In this document: piece after piece, positions 36,329 through 46,335 of the stretch
How positions within the stretch are numbered: position 1 is the stretch's first letter
How the letters are laid out: each line of letters begins with the position of its first letter
DNA from: Agrostemma githago
Taxonomy: Eukaryota > Streptophyta > Magnoliopsida > Caryophyllales > Caryophyllaceae
Length of the DNA: 64,000 bases
Assembly (NCBI GenBank): GCA_958450325.1
Contig: OY288259.1
Span: 29,258,734-29,322,733, forward strand
Direction of reading: 5' to 3'
The notes under the pieces: model-generated
Database searches by the model: none
Told to the model about the DNA's origin: nothing
The model's input: the letters and a program-made list of their open reading frames with translations, nothing else
Program-made: the position numbers and the translations under genes

Positions 36329-37130
36329 TTTCACTAGTGCACTCTTGTTTCTTTTTTGTGCGCTTGTTTTTTTTCTTTTAATTGTGTGTCCATGGCCTGA
36401 AGGCTTCATTAGGTTTTGCTGCCTAATGATTGAACTTTGTATATGGTGCGATTTTTGTCGATATGATATATATAATCACATTTCATAAAAAAAAAATCGA
36501 GCGATTGACTGCGATGCTGCAGGAGTGGTTCCGACGCATTAGGGACAGGGATAGGGTGGCTTTGAACCAGACGGGGATTACTCAGCTGTACACATTCCGT
36601 CAGATGCAGGTGGATCGTTACTTTCTCGATGCTTGTTTGTCCTATTGGGACGACACATATCATGTATTTGCCTTTCCTCGGGGCGAAATCTGTCCTTTAC
36701 CCGAGGAGATTGCTGCTGTGGGAGGATGGAACCCGATACTTTCTCCTGCTATCCCGTTTTCGGTCCATGACCCGAGGAGGAAGCTACGGGAATTTCTAGG
36801 ACTTTCTCGTAATGAAGTATCTCGCATGATGGAGAATGGCCATATTTTCTTGATTGACTTGGCCGAGAAATTTATGAACCCGCATGATGTCCGGGTCAGA
36901 CCGATTCATAGCCGTAGGGCCTTTTCTTTTTGTATGCTCCATCTTTATGCTTTTAAAGGCCACATGGATTTGTTGTCGTGCATGGGTAACGCTCGCCTTT
37001 TGACCGTGGTCGACCTGATGGAGACGGAGCATAGCCCAACCTGGCTGATTACGGGAGAAATTATCCAGGCTTGGATAACCGAAAAAGGGATTCGTCAGTT
37101 CGCCTGACCGGGAGTACGCGTCTGCTGCAG

Positions 37131-37262
37131 GTATATTACCTTGGATTTTTCTGATTTTTCCGATTTCTTGATTTTTTCGATTTCTCGATTTTTTTCGATT
37201 TTCTCAAATTTTCTGTTTTTTTCAATTTTTCCGTTTTTCTCAATTTTTCTGTCTTTTCCCAG
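37131..37262 (+). other. Apparent intron in the antisense ORF
   Basis: GTATATTACC at the 5' end and TTTTCCCAG at the 3' end, very T-rich (repeats of TTTTTCGATTT), 132 bp. Splicing keeps the phase and restores a PMD-like junction. Confidence 0.55.
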
Positions 37263-38591
37263 ATTTGGTTATTTGATAGGCTATCGGTCATAGACCCTCC
37301 TCTTGATTCGAGCAAATACCGCCATAACCAGGTGATGACAAGGAGACGGACTATGGATTTTTCTCGCGAAATTACTTAGAAGTTTTGGGACGAGGTGTTA
37401 TCTTTCCATAGCGGTCCGTTGATTCGATGGGTAGTGCCATGGTGGCCCATTTATGTTTGGACGGGCTTGGCTCCGAGGGATAAGGCTCGTTACCAAGTAA
37501 TCTTATCTTTTCGGCAGACGATCCATCTTTACCCTGATCGCATACTAAGGCAGTATGGTTGGACACAAAGAATCCCGGAAGTTGAAGCAGTTGTGAGTGA
37601 ATCTACCCAGTTGACGGACGTGATGTGCGATACATGGATGCAAAGATGGTACACCCGGGATACATGGCCCATTCCCAAATCTCTTCATTCAATCTGGGTT
37701 TCAGATGCTTATGTGAGGTGGACCAAAGCAGACAATGCTAAAGCCCGAGCTGCTTTGAAGGTTGATGAGACTTTTGACCTGCTGCGAAGGGAGCAAGTTA
37801 AAGACAACAGGGGCTTTTTTGACGAAGGTGACACCCCAACTACATTGGTCCGTCTTATGTCAGGTCAAAGAAGGAAGTCTAGGACTCAAGCTGAAGGGTC
37901 CAGTGCTAGAGGTGCGCGGGGGAAAGTGAGCCCCCAGACTGACTTGGAAAGGAGACTTGGCTCAAGACTTGCAGTGCAGGACCGACTTGGCCCGCGAGAC
38001 AGGCTTCCTGAGCACGTACGAGTAGCTCGACTTGGGCCAGTGACAATAGCCGAAGACCCGCTGTCGAAGAAACGGATTCGAGCTAAGGAGGTTCCCCTCG
38101 TGATTCGGGAACGCTCGCCCCCGCCCTGGCGACCCCGGGCTCCGCGCGACCCAAAGGACAAAGGAAAAGGCAAAATGCACGAGCACTAGTCTCCCTTGTT
38201 TTATTATTTAAGTATTATTACTATTTTTTGCGATGTGTTTTTGTGTGTTTGCCGTTTTTGGCTTTTTTTTTAGCGTGTGCGTTGTGATTTTGGGTTTCCC
38301 GAGTTTATCGGTTTTTAATAAAAGACATATTAGTGAATACCGTTCCCGTCTTTTCGTTATTGCAGCGGTACGGTTGTACCCTTTTGAGGGTTGCCTACGT
38401 ATCCGCAATTAGCGGAATCCAACCAAACGTAGTTCAAATTTTTGCAACTTTCGAAATACATCAAGACCATTAGTTCGAGATGTGCGACAGTAGAATAGTT
38501 AATTCTAACTTATTGACTTGCTTATAATTTTTTAAAATTTATAAAAGACAAATTTTTATAATTTTTTGCAAATGACAGTGAGATAGGGTTT

Positions 38592-39757
38592 TTAAGGGTA
38601 GTAGCGCTTCAACTGGTCCAAGTTGGTTGGGTTGACGAATTCGTTCCCGTCCAAGTCTGTCAGCATTACCGCTCCTCCTGATAGGACCCTCTTCACTAAG
38701 TATGGCCCAGCCCAATTGGGTTTGAATTTTCCTCTTGGGTCAACAGGTAGTAAGACACGAACCGATTTTAGGACTAAATCCCTTTCTTTGATGTTTCTGG
38801 GCCTAACTCTTTTGTTGAAAGCCCGTTGAATCCTCTTTTGATATATCTGGATATTGTTGAGGGCCCGGGATCGCCGTTCGTCTAAAAGAACTAGCGAATC
38901 GTATCGGACTTGGACCCAATCTGCTTCAGGTACTTGGCTTTCAAGAAAAATTCTGAGGGATGACACTTCTAGCTCGACCGGTTGGACCGCCTCCATTCCA
39001 TATGTCAAATAATATGGAGTTGCTCCGGTTGCGGTGCGAATTGACGTCCGATACCCCCAGAGAGCAAAAAGTATTTTATAGGGCCAATCCCGGTAATTCT
39101 CAGCCATCTTTTTAAGTATGGTGACAATTGTTTTATTAGCCGCCTCTACCGCTCCATTTGTTTGGGGACGGTGGGGTGAAGATGTATGCCTCTGAATTTT
39201 GTATTTTGCTAGCAATGCAGTGGTTTCAGCTTGAAAGTGGGTCCCGTGATCACTAATAAATTCGTGCGGGGTCCCGTATCGGCGTATAATCTTATTTTGG
39301 ATAAATTTGGCCACATGCTTGGCATTTAAGATCCGGTAGGATCCGGCTTCGACCCATTTGGTGAATAGTCAATAGCCAATAAAATGAAACAGTGACCGCC
39401 CGTCCCAGAAGGATGCACCTTTCCAATTATATCGATACCCCATGTCGAGAATGGCCATGGCGACGTCATAGTGTATAGTAGGGATGATGGCATGTGTTGT
39501 ACGTTGGCAAAGATCTGACAGTTATGGCAGTGTTTAACATATAACTGACAGTCGGTTTCCATACCGTTCCAATAATATCCGAGCCTTATGATTTTTCGGG
39601 CTAGCATATGGGCATTCATATGTGGGCCATTTTCACCATCGTGTACCTCGGCCATAACCTTCTCGGCTTGTACTTTGTCGATACATAGAAGAAGAGCCCC
39701 GTGTGCTGTCTTTTTGTATAATTGCCCGTCGTCTGTACGAACAAATTGGGTGGCCAA
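38592..39757 (-). pseudogene. Ty3/gypsy integrase, Tat element (frameshifted)
   Basis: Inserts the cDNA copy into the genome. N-terminal zinc-binding region (HMNAHMLARKIIRLGYYWNGM, then CQLYVKHCHNCQ) and the first catalytic Asp (WGIDIIGKV) are in the frame 39757-39326. The rest, with SDHGTHF (second Asp) and TNGAVEAANKT (Glu), is in 39314-38592. A single-base loss in the IDY...KW stretch near 39,360 causes the frameshift. The C-terminal part ends LKRYYP. The upstream RT-RNase H frame is separated only by one TAG (39,830-39,832), so the original pol was one polyprotein. All three D, D, E residues are present. Confidence 0.85.
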
Positions 39758-39832
39758 CCTTCGCAGGGCTTTCTTGGCCCGGTTTTCAACTTCCGGAGGA
39801 TATTCTCCCGTCGTCAGATAGGTTAGAATAGC

Positions 39833-41815
39833 CTAATACCAAGGTTCCGGATCAGTTATTTCGATGTCTTGGATGGCGTGGATATAGGCCTGCTCGGATC
39901 GCCTTTCGACACAGATCGGCATGCTGGTCAGGTGCTCCGGGATATTCAGTAAAGATGCTAATTTGGAAAGTACATCTACAAATTGATTTTCCTCCTGGGG
40001 TAGATAGATGTATTCTACTTTTTGGAATTGCTTCTCTAGAACCCTTACTCGCGCTTGGTAAGCCACGAGATTGGCATTCCGAGTTTTCCATTTTTGGAGT
40101 GCTTGATTGATGACTAGCGATGAGTCACCATGGACCCGGAGGTTCGTTACCCCTAAATCAGCGGCGGCTTGCAACCCGTGAATGCATGCTTCATATTCGG
40201 CTGCGTTGTTAGTCACGTCAAAGTCCAGTTTAATGGATAACAGGGTATGTTCCCCTTGTGGCAAGATTAACAGAATCCCGACTCCAAATCCTCGAAAATT
40301 GGACGCCCCATCAAAATATAGATCCCATGTCTCGGTGTCGGTATGGAATGTGTCTTCATCTGGGAAGGCCCAAGTATTGGTGTGTCTTTCCATGGATACC
40401 GGACTATCGGCAAGTAATTCCGCTACTACCCGGCCTTTGATAGCTTTTAATGGTACGAACTTGAGATCAAACTCTGCTAGCATCAAGGTCCATCTGGACA
40501 TCCGTCCGTTAAGGATGGGCTTCTCGAATAGGTACTTGATAGGATCCATTTTGGATAAAACATGTACCTCGTGGCTAAGCATATAGTGTCGAAACTTTTT
40601 AGTGGCCCAAACCAAAGCTAGGCACGTCTTTTCAAGCATTGTGTACTTGCACTCGTATTCCAGGAACTTCTTACTAATGTAGTAAATAGCCCGTTCTTCT
40701 GAACCGACTGTTTGGGCCAGCATAGCCCCCATGGCTGTCTTGGTCGTTGTTAGGTATAACGACAAAGGCAGACCAGGTTGAGGTGGCATTAAAACAGGCG
40801 GAGCAGATATAATCTCCTTGATTTTATCGAAAGCCGTCTGACACTTATCGTCCCACAGTATTCGTTCTTCTATCTTCAGTTTCTTGAAAATGGGCTCACA
40901 TACCATGGTTAGCTTTGAAATGAACCGGCTGATATACTGGACATTCCCGAGAAACCCCCTTATCTCTTTTTCGGTTTTAGGTGGTTGTATCTCGGTAATG
41001 GCCTTGATTTTAGTTGGGTTGACCTCGATGCCGCGTTGGCTAACGATATGGCTCAGTAATTTGCCCGATGTTACCCCGAAGCTGCATTTTTGAGGGTTTA
41101 GCCTCATGTTGTACCTGCGCAGCCGGGTGAAGAACTTCTTTAGGGCCAAGATGTGCCCGCTTCGCTCTTTGGATTTGACGATCATGTCGTCCACATAAAC
41201 CTCCACTTCTTTATGCATCATATCATGTAATAAAGTAGTGGCAGTCCGTTGATAAGTGGCCCCGGCGTTGATAAGCCCAAACGGCATAACGGTGTAACAG
41301 TAAGTACCCCAAGGTGTAATGAAGGTGGTCTTACTCATATCCTCTTCTGCCATTTTGATTTGATTGTATCCGGCATACCCGTCCATGAATGATAGAAGGG
41401 CATGACCGGCCATGTTATCCACCAGTATGTCGATGTGTGGTAACGGAAAATCGTCTTTTGGGCTGGCCTTGATAAGGTCCCGGGAGTCCACACATACCCG
41501 CACCTTGTCGTCCTTCTTGGGTACTGGCACGATGTTTGCGACCCAGTCTGGATATTCAGACACTTGTATAAAGCCCGCTTTGAATTGTTTGTCTACTTTT
41601 TCTTTGACTTTGAGAGACCATTCGGGCTTCATTCTTCGGAGCTTCTGTTTTACCGGCTTACACCCACCTTTGATGGGTATACGGTGTTCAGCTATTTCCC
41701 AATCTATTCCTGGCATGTCCTTGTAGGACCATGCGAAGACGTCTTTGAACTCTTGGAGGAGGTCTGTGAATTGTTTTCTCTCCTCGGGATCTAAGGATAG
41801 GCCCAACTTAAGCAT
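39833..41815 (-). CDS. Reverse transcriptase with two RNase H domains, Tat element pol (660 aa, partial)
   Basis: Copies genomic RNA into DNA and removes the RNA strand. RT: DWEIAEHRIPIKGG, PVPKKDDKVRVCVDSRDL, LLSFMDGYAGYNQI (first Asp, about residue 145) and YVDDMIVKSK (about 207-216). Next comes a degenerate gypsy-type RNase H remnant (LSLYLTTTKTAMGAMLAQ, about 355-370). A second, archaeal-type RNase H starts near residue 505: LYFDGASN, NNAAEYEACIHGLQAA, VHGDSSLVINQ and ENQFVDVLSKLAS, with the D, E, D, D set visible. Two RNase H domains are the diagnostic feature of the Tat lineage. This frame is uninterrupted but is bounded by a TAG on each side (41,816-41,818 and 39,830-39,832), so it is a segment of a broken polyprotein and 41815 is not a true start. 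Confidence 0.9.
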   Translation of the reverse strand: MLKLGLSLDPEERKQFTDLLQEFKDVFAWSYKDMPGIDWEIAEHRIPIKGGCKPVKQKLRRMKPEWSLKVKEKVDKQFKAGFIQVSEYPDWVANIVPVPKKDDKVRVCVDSRDLIKASPKDDFPLPHIDILVDNMAGHALLSFMDGYAGYNQIKMAEEDMSKTTFITPWGTYCYTVMPFGLINAGATYQRTATTLLHDMMHKEVEVYVDDMIVKSKERSGHILALKKFFTRLRRYNMRLNPQKCSFGVTSGKLLSHIVSQRGIEVNPTKIKAITEIQPPKTEKEIRGFLGNVQYISRFISKLTMVCEPIFKKLKIEERILWDDKCQTAFDKIKEIISAPPVLMPPQPGLPLSLYLTTTKTAMGAMLAQTVGSEERAIYYISKKFLEYECKYTMLEKTCLALVWATKKFRHYMLSHEVHVLSKMDPIKYLFEKPILNGRMSRWTLMLAEFDLKFVPLKAIKGRVVAELLADSPVSMERHTNTWAFPDEDTFHTDTETWDLYFDGASNFRGFGVGILLILPQGEHTLLSIKLDFDVTNNAAEYEACIHGLQAAADLGVTNLRVHGDSSLVINQALQKWKTRNANLVAYQARVRVLEKQFQKVEYIYLPQEENQFVDVLSKLASLLNIPEHLTSMPICVERRSEQAYIHAIQDIEITDPEPWY

Positions 41816-41818
41816 CTA

Positions 41819-42977
41819 GGGCTCTAAAGTGGTTCCTACGTTAATGGACTCGGTTTCTTCAATTACCGGGTCTCGGGATTCCCTTTGCTCGAGTTGCTCG
41901 ATCAGATGCGGAGGCAGAGGTACCTGTTGGTCGGGTTTATTTCTCAATGTCATTGCATATAAAATTTTTGAAATTGAAAGAATTTTGAAAATAAGACAAG
42001 TCGTAAGCAGAACGGTTTTCGTTATTATTATTAATAGTAAATTTTGAGAACAGCTCGAATAGAGCGGCCATCTGATGGTTGGTCAGAGGCGGGATAGGGA
42101 GTGCTCTCGGGACAGGCCCCGAGACTCCAGTGGTAGTGGCTAAAGGGATAGGGGTTACATACCGGACTCTAGCACCAGACCCCCTAGACTCGGACTCTGA
42201 CTCCGACTTAGACTCAGTCTCGGTATCCGGCATGTCTCCCTCGCCGGTGGTTATCTTGTAGACCCGACCCTGGATGTCGGTCCATTTGATGGTCTTCCTC
42301 CAGGCCCTCTTCCCGGTGTCTGCACCAACTTCGGAGATCAGTTTCGTTGGGTCGAACCGGTTGCTGCGGAGGATCAGGTTGACCAAATCATCTTTAGGAG
42401 CGGGGATGGCCTTGTCTTCCCCGAATAGAAGCCCCAGCACGGGCTCAGAATGGTCAGCGCCCTCTTTGGATTTCGTCTGGACAAGGGTAAATATGTCATC
42501 GGGGATGTAATTGCATTCCCGAGCCATTTTGGTCTAGGGATATGTGATAGTGGGTTGGTAAAGGCCCACTTGGATTGCCTTAAATACTGGAGTGACAAAC
42601 TTGATTACATTTGCCCGGCCCACATTTTTCGGGGCCATAGTGTACCCCAAACCGAATCGAGACCCTCCGTTGTTTAGGACCTCGATAACCTTCCCAGCCA
42701 GGACATGTGGCCTCGAAGTGGCCCCCGGTAGGTAACCCAAGTTTTGTAGCATCGTATTGATGCTAGTAGTGAAGTAGGGCCTGAAGAGATATTCCTCTTC
42801 AATCATTCCCATGAAGTCGAATCCCCGTGGTTCGGCCCGACCCGTGGCGTTGCAGCTAGCCACGGTCATGGGGCTTGCCTCCAGTGTGATGACACCGTCT
42901 TGAAGAGACATTTTGACCTTCCTATGAAGGGTAGAAGACACGGCCTTGACTGCATGGATCCAAGGCCTCCCGAGCAA
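41819..42977 (-). pseudogene. Protease/linker region of Tat pol (frameshifted)
   Basis: Frame 42977-42534 starts MLGRPWIHAVKAVSSTLHRK, the conserved stretch that follows the retropepsin domain in Ogre/Tat elements, and continues with GFDFMGMIEEEYLF and GLGYTMAPKN. Frame 42527-41937 is an acidic and Ser-rich linker (TETESKSESESES) of unknown role. The last part, ending INVGTTLEP, leads into RT. The catalytic Asp-Ser/Thr-Gly of the protease should lie near 42,980-43,090, where the frame is disrupted, and I could not read it clearly. Confidence 0.65.
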
Positions 42978-43089
42978 TAAGTTCTTTTTCGATTGGGCCC
43001 GTTAGTATTGTCAGCTTAACGGCCCTGGCAACCGGTTTTGGGCTTCCGTCGAAAGCCTGGATAGTTTGCGCCGTCGGGAGGTAGTCGGC

Positions 43090-45603
43090 CTAGGTGATGA
43101 CCGTGATGTATAGGGCCAAGTTATGGGCAGCCCCAAATGGTGGAAGATCAGACTCAGAGAAGGTTATGAGTGGGCCTTCTTCTTTGGATTTGCCCTTGAG
43201 ATAGGGCATGATAGTGGCTACCATTTCAGCGGGGGTAACCTGTGAGTCGACCTTGATTTGATCGAGAGCCTTAGTCAGTGCCTCCCGATGTTCTTGTGAG
43301 CTAACTAGTAACTGCCATATAGTTAAATCAGCTCGAACCCTCCTCAATTGTTGGACCAAGGCCGTGTCGTTGCTTGGTTCCTCAAGGGTGGATTCCGCCC
43401 TGGCAGGTTCAGTGACGGTTGTTGGAGTAGAGCGCTCGGCGGCGGTGAGGTGGTTGGTGGCTAAGGCTTTGGACTTAGCTTTTCGAACCTCTTCACTGGT
43501 GATGGGGATAGCTTCCCCTTTTGCTAAGTACACATCCTCCTCATCATCAAACCATATCCTGTTAATTTGTGGGATAAAGGGGGAAATGAGGTGTGAGCAG
43601 TCGATTACCTCTCCGGTGAATATAGCATGGGCACTGAACGGGTTTTCTTTGTTGCTCGGCTTGTCCCCGGGCAACGGTATTTTCCCGCTTTCAATCAGAT
43701 CCTGGATCAGGTGCTTCAGTTTCCAGCACTTCTCCGTATCGTGCCCGTTACCTCGATGATATTAGCAGTAGGCTTGGGCATTGTAACTTTTGGATCTTTT
43801 CTCCATTGGAACTTCTGGAGTTGGGCCTATCGGTTGGATTAGGCCCTCTGAGGATAGCCTTTGTAAGGCGTAGGTATAGGTAGTCCCTATATCCGTGAAT
43901 ACCCGATTTGGGGTATTCCTTTTGGATGAGGTGTCCAGCAAGTTAACCTCATCGAAAATGCTGCGGGTTGCAGCTGCAGGAGTGGGCTTGCTCACAGATG
44001 AACTGGCCCCTTGATATCCCTTGGTAGAGGCCTTAGTCAGGTTCTCTAACCGCAAGTCGTCCTCGATCCTTGTACCCATTTCAGTTAGGGTGGCAAAGTT
44101 GGGAATGACAGCATGCATACCGGAGATGGACCCGCTAGGATGGAAGGAGGTTTTTGACAAAGGCCTCCACTAGGACATTCTCGATGGGCTTATCAACCAG
44201 CTTCACACTCTCGGCCCGCCATCTTTGGAGATATTTGGTGAACCCTTCTTTGGGCTCTTGGCCCATCACTTCCAGAGTACGCATTGTAGTCTGGATCTTG
44301 GTATTATTAGCGTAATTCCGAGCAAATTGAGTCGCCACATCATCCCAAGTCTTATATTTCTTGGAATCGAGCCTGTAGTACCAGTAGAGGTGATCATGGG
44401 CCGGGTTGGGCCGGGCTTTGCCATAAAATTACAGCCCATCTAGCGGGTCGGACCAGACCGGGTACCCCAAACGAGCCAATTTGTAAGGCCCAAGCCCAAC
44501 CCGTTCGGGCTTTTTCGGGCTTGCAGGCTTTTCAGCCCCAATCGGGTCACAAATATTGTTCGGGATTAAGTTAAATTTTTTTTTTCCGTCACCCTAAAAA
44601 AAAAATTTATTAGCACAAATTAAACAACATTTAATCGAGTATTTTGCTCGCAGTCGACCCGACTAATAAACAAACCCTTTTTTACTAAAACTTACTCGAA
44701 ATTAATCAGAGGACTAGAGTACATAATGATATATTAATACTCCGTATTAAGAAATATAAATAAAGTTTGCCTCGAGTCCTCGATTAGACATTTCACACAT
44801 AGTTTTGGTGTTGGACAATTTTTCGTATTATTATGTGTCACACTAACATATCAAAGTACAAATACACACACGCGCACACACACATATATACGGTATTAGT
44901 GTCCGCGTATAATAACTATGAACACATAAAAACATAAACTTCCATACAAAAATTGCACGACTTTTTTTTGTTAAAAAAAATTGTGATAAAAAACACATTA
45001 ATTTCCACATAAAAGAAGTTTAAAAGTTTAAAAACATAAATTATGTTATATTTTTTTAAAAAAAATTCGGGCCGGGGCGGGCCGGGCCGGGCCGAAATTC
45101 GGGCTTTAAGGTCGGCCCATACCCGGCCCGAAATTTATATCGGGCTAAGATCGGGTCGGGCTTTGTTGGGCCAACATAATGGCCCAAGCCCTTGAAAAAA
45201 TCGTGCCGGGTCGGGTTGGGCCGTCGGGCTTGGGCCATTTGATCAGCTCTAAGTACCAGGCTTTGGGGTGCTTCCCGTGGGAGGAAGCGAATAGGTGCTT
45301 GAACATGGTGGACTTCACCCCCTTGACAGCCATAAATTCGTTGAAAGCTCAAATGTGGTGGACCGGGTCTTCAGTACCCTCAAACATCGGTATTCCCGTG
45401 AGGTTGAGGTTAGCAGGTAGCTCGTCCTTCAGAGGCGAATAGGAACGAGCATTCTCAGTATGGATCAAGTTGCTTGTTGACAGGTGGACCCGCTCTTCAA
45501 ACTTGCGAACAACGCTGATTTAGTTCAGCTATGGGCCCAGTGGGCTCAGATGCAGTTGGAGTCCCTTTCTCCACTGTACTCAGACGGGTGGCAAAGGTCG
45601 CTT
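43090..45603 (-). pseudogene. Tat gag, main part, split by an hAT-type element
   Basis: Capsid and nucleocapsid precursor. From the CACTA edge the frame gives ATFATRLSTVEKGTP and LPANLNLTGIPMFEGTEDP, then HGKHPKAWY up to 45,252. After the hAT insert (44385-45251) it resumes as YRLDSKKYKTWDDVATQFAR and GFTKYLQRWRAESVKL, the retrotransposon gag core. Later pieces 44160-43762 and 43674-43090 hold the zinc-region tail and the gag-protease spacer (SHLISPFIPQINRIWFDDEE). Stops and shifts occur at several places, including a TGA in the HHI*AFNEF stretch near 45,350. The first 25 codons lie on the other side of the CACTA element (56831-56904). Confidence 0.75.
44385..45251. mobile_element. hAT-type non-autonomous element (867 bp)
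   Basis: Flanked by a perfect 8-bp target duplication AGTACCAG (44377-44384 and 45252-45259). Ends are TAGAGGTGATCATGGGC at the left and, on the opposite strand, TAGAGCTGATCAAATGGC at the right. An 8-bp duplication and TAGAG-type ends fit the hAT superfamily. The subterminal regions carry many GGGCC / GGGTC words. No transposase frame. It lies in the gag of the Tat element between KAWY and the next codon of the core. Confidence 0.9.
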
Positions 45604-45617
45604 CACTAGTAGAAAAA

Positions 45618-45960
45618 CATGGATTTGAGGCTCCATAAAACTCCCCATTAGAGGCATCTTTTATGATGCCTTATATGGGGGGGCCGCACATTGGAAATTA
45701 TGTTGCGGCGTTTTTTTGAAGCCTCAAATAGTGGACTATTTGCGGCGTTTATAAAAGTGATGTCTCAAATAATTGTCTATTTGCGGCGTTTTTCTAAAAA
45801 GACGCCTCAAATACTCTGAAAATTTTGCAGCTTCTGTGGATAAAACGCCTCTAATGTCACCTCTTTTGCTGCGTCTTTTGGTATATGACGCCTCAAATAG
45901 AGCCAAAATTTGATGCATCATTTATAATTCGAAGCCACAAATATCTCCATATTTTATATA
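45618..45960. repeat. CACTA subterminal repeats, left end
   Basis: Short motifs of the form TTTGCGGCGTTT and GACGCCTCAAATA (or the minor variant GCCTCAAATA) occur about eight times in both orientations. Such arrays bind the TNPA-type protein in En/Spm elements. Confidence 0.7.
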
Positions 45961-46095
45961 TTTAATTAGATCGTTAGAAGCGTCTACTGCAAATAAATGT
46001 CGCAAGCAATATATATTTTATTCAAAAATATTCAATTTTTTTTAATAATTTCGACGGCAACCATTTGCATTTTGATAAACCAAATAAAATTCTTA

Positions 46096-46330
46096 CAATA
46101 TCCATCCAAACCTGCATACATACATTCACATCTCCAAAAAGTGGCATGGATACAATTCCAACCTCAAATAACCCACACAAGTCATGCCAAAATGATCCAA
46201 TTAACTAGTCTACTTGAACTATCCATCCAAATCTACCTACATACATTCACATGTCCAAAAAGTGGCATGGATACAATTCCAACCTCAATTAAACCACACA
46301 AGTCATGCTAAAATGCTCCAACTAAACAGT
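46096..46330. repeat. Direct tandem duplication in CACTA 3' region
   Basis: Two copies of a unit of about 125 bp, containing AAAAAGTGGCATGGATACAA and AACCACACAAGTCATGC, lie just downstream of the second gene's last exon. Confidence 0.8.
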
Positions 46331-46335
46331 GTACT

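Larger units (their letters stand above)
31738..36494 (+). mobile_element. Full-length L1-type LINE with target duplication
   Basis: Flanked by a 15-bp direct repeat AATCGAGCGATTGAC (31723-31737 and 36495-36509) and ends in an A run at 36487-36494. Length 4757 bp. It carries ORF1 and ORF2 and sits inside the antisense ORF of the Tat element. Its base composition and stop density suggest moderate age. Confidence 0.9.
31718..38189 (+). pseudogene. Antisense additional ORF of Tat element: plant mobile domain type, split by a LINE
   Basis: The ATG at 31718 opens a frame that is interrupted after seven codons by the LINE at 31738 and resumes at 36510. The protein resembles the plant mobile domain (PMD) family: YWDDTYHVFAFPRGEICPLP, then EEIAAVGGW, and in the second part WTGLAPRDKARYQ and LRQYGWTQRIPEVEA. 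An apparent intron (37131-37262) has CAG/GT and CAG ends, is T-rich, and joins LLQ to IWLFDRL in phase 0. A frameshift just before the intron (near AAAAAGGG, about 37,080) and a TAG at 37377-37379 break the frame. The C-terminus is basic and ends KGKGKMHEH. Tat-lineage elements are known to carry additional ORFs of this type between pol and the 3' LTR, some antisense. The function in transposition is not known. Confidence 0.7.

Noticed and set aside
36400..37110. Host gene with a plant mobile domain
   Set aside because: Position antisense between integrase and the element 3' end, with TATA and ATG in element sequence, fits the additional ORF of a Tat element better than a host gene.
45056..45352. 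Minus-strand frames through the hAT element
   Set aside because: They read from gag into the GGGCC-rich insert; the duplication shows the insert is foreign to gag.
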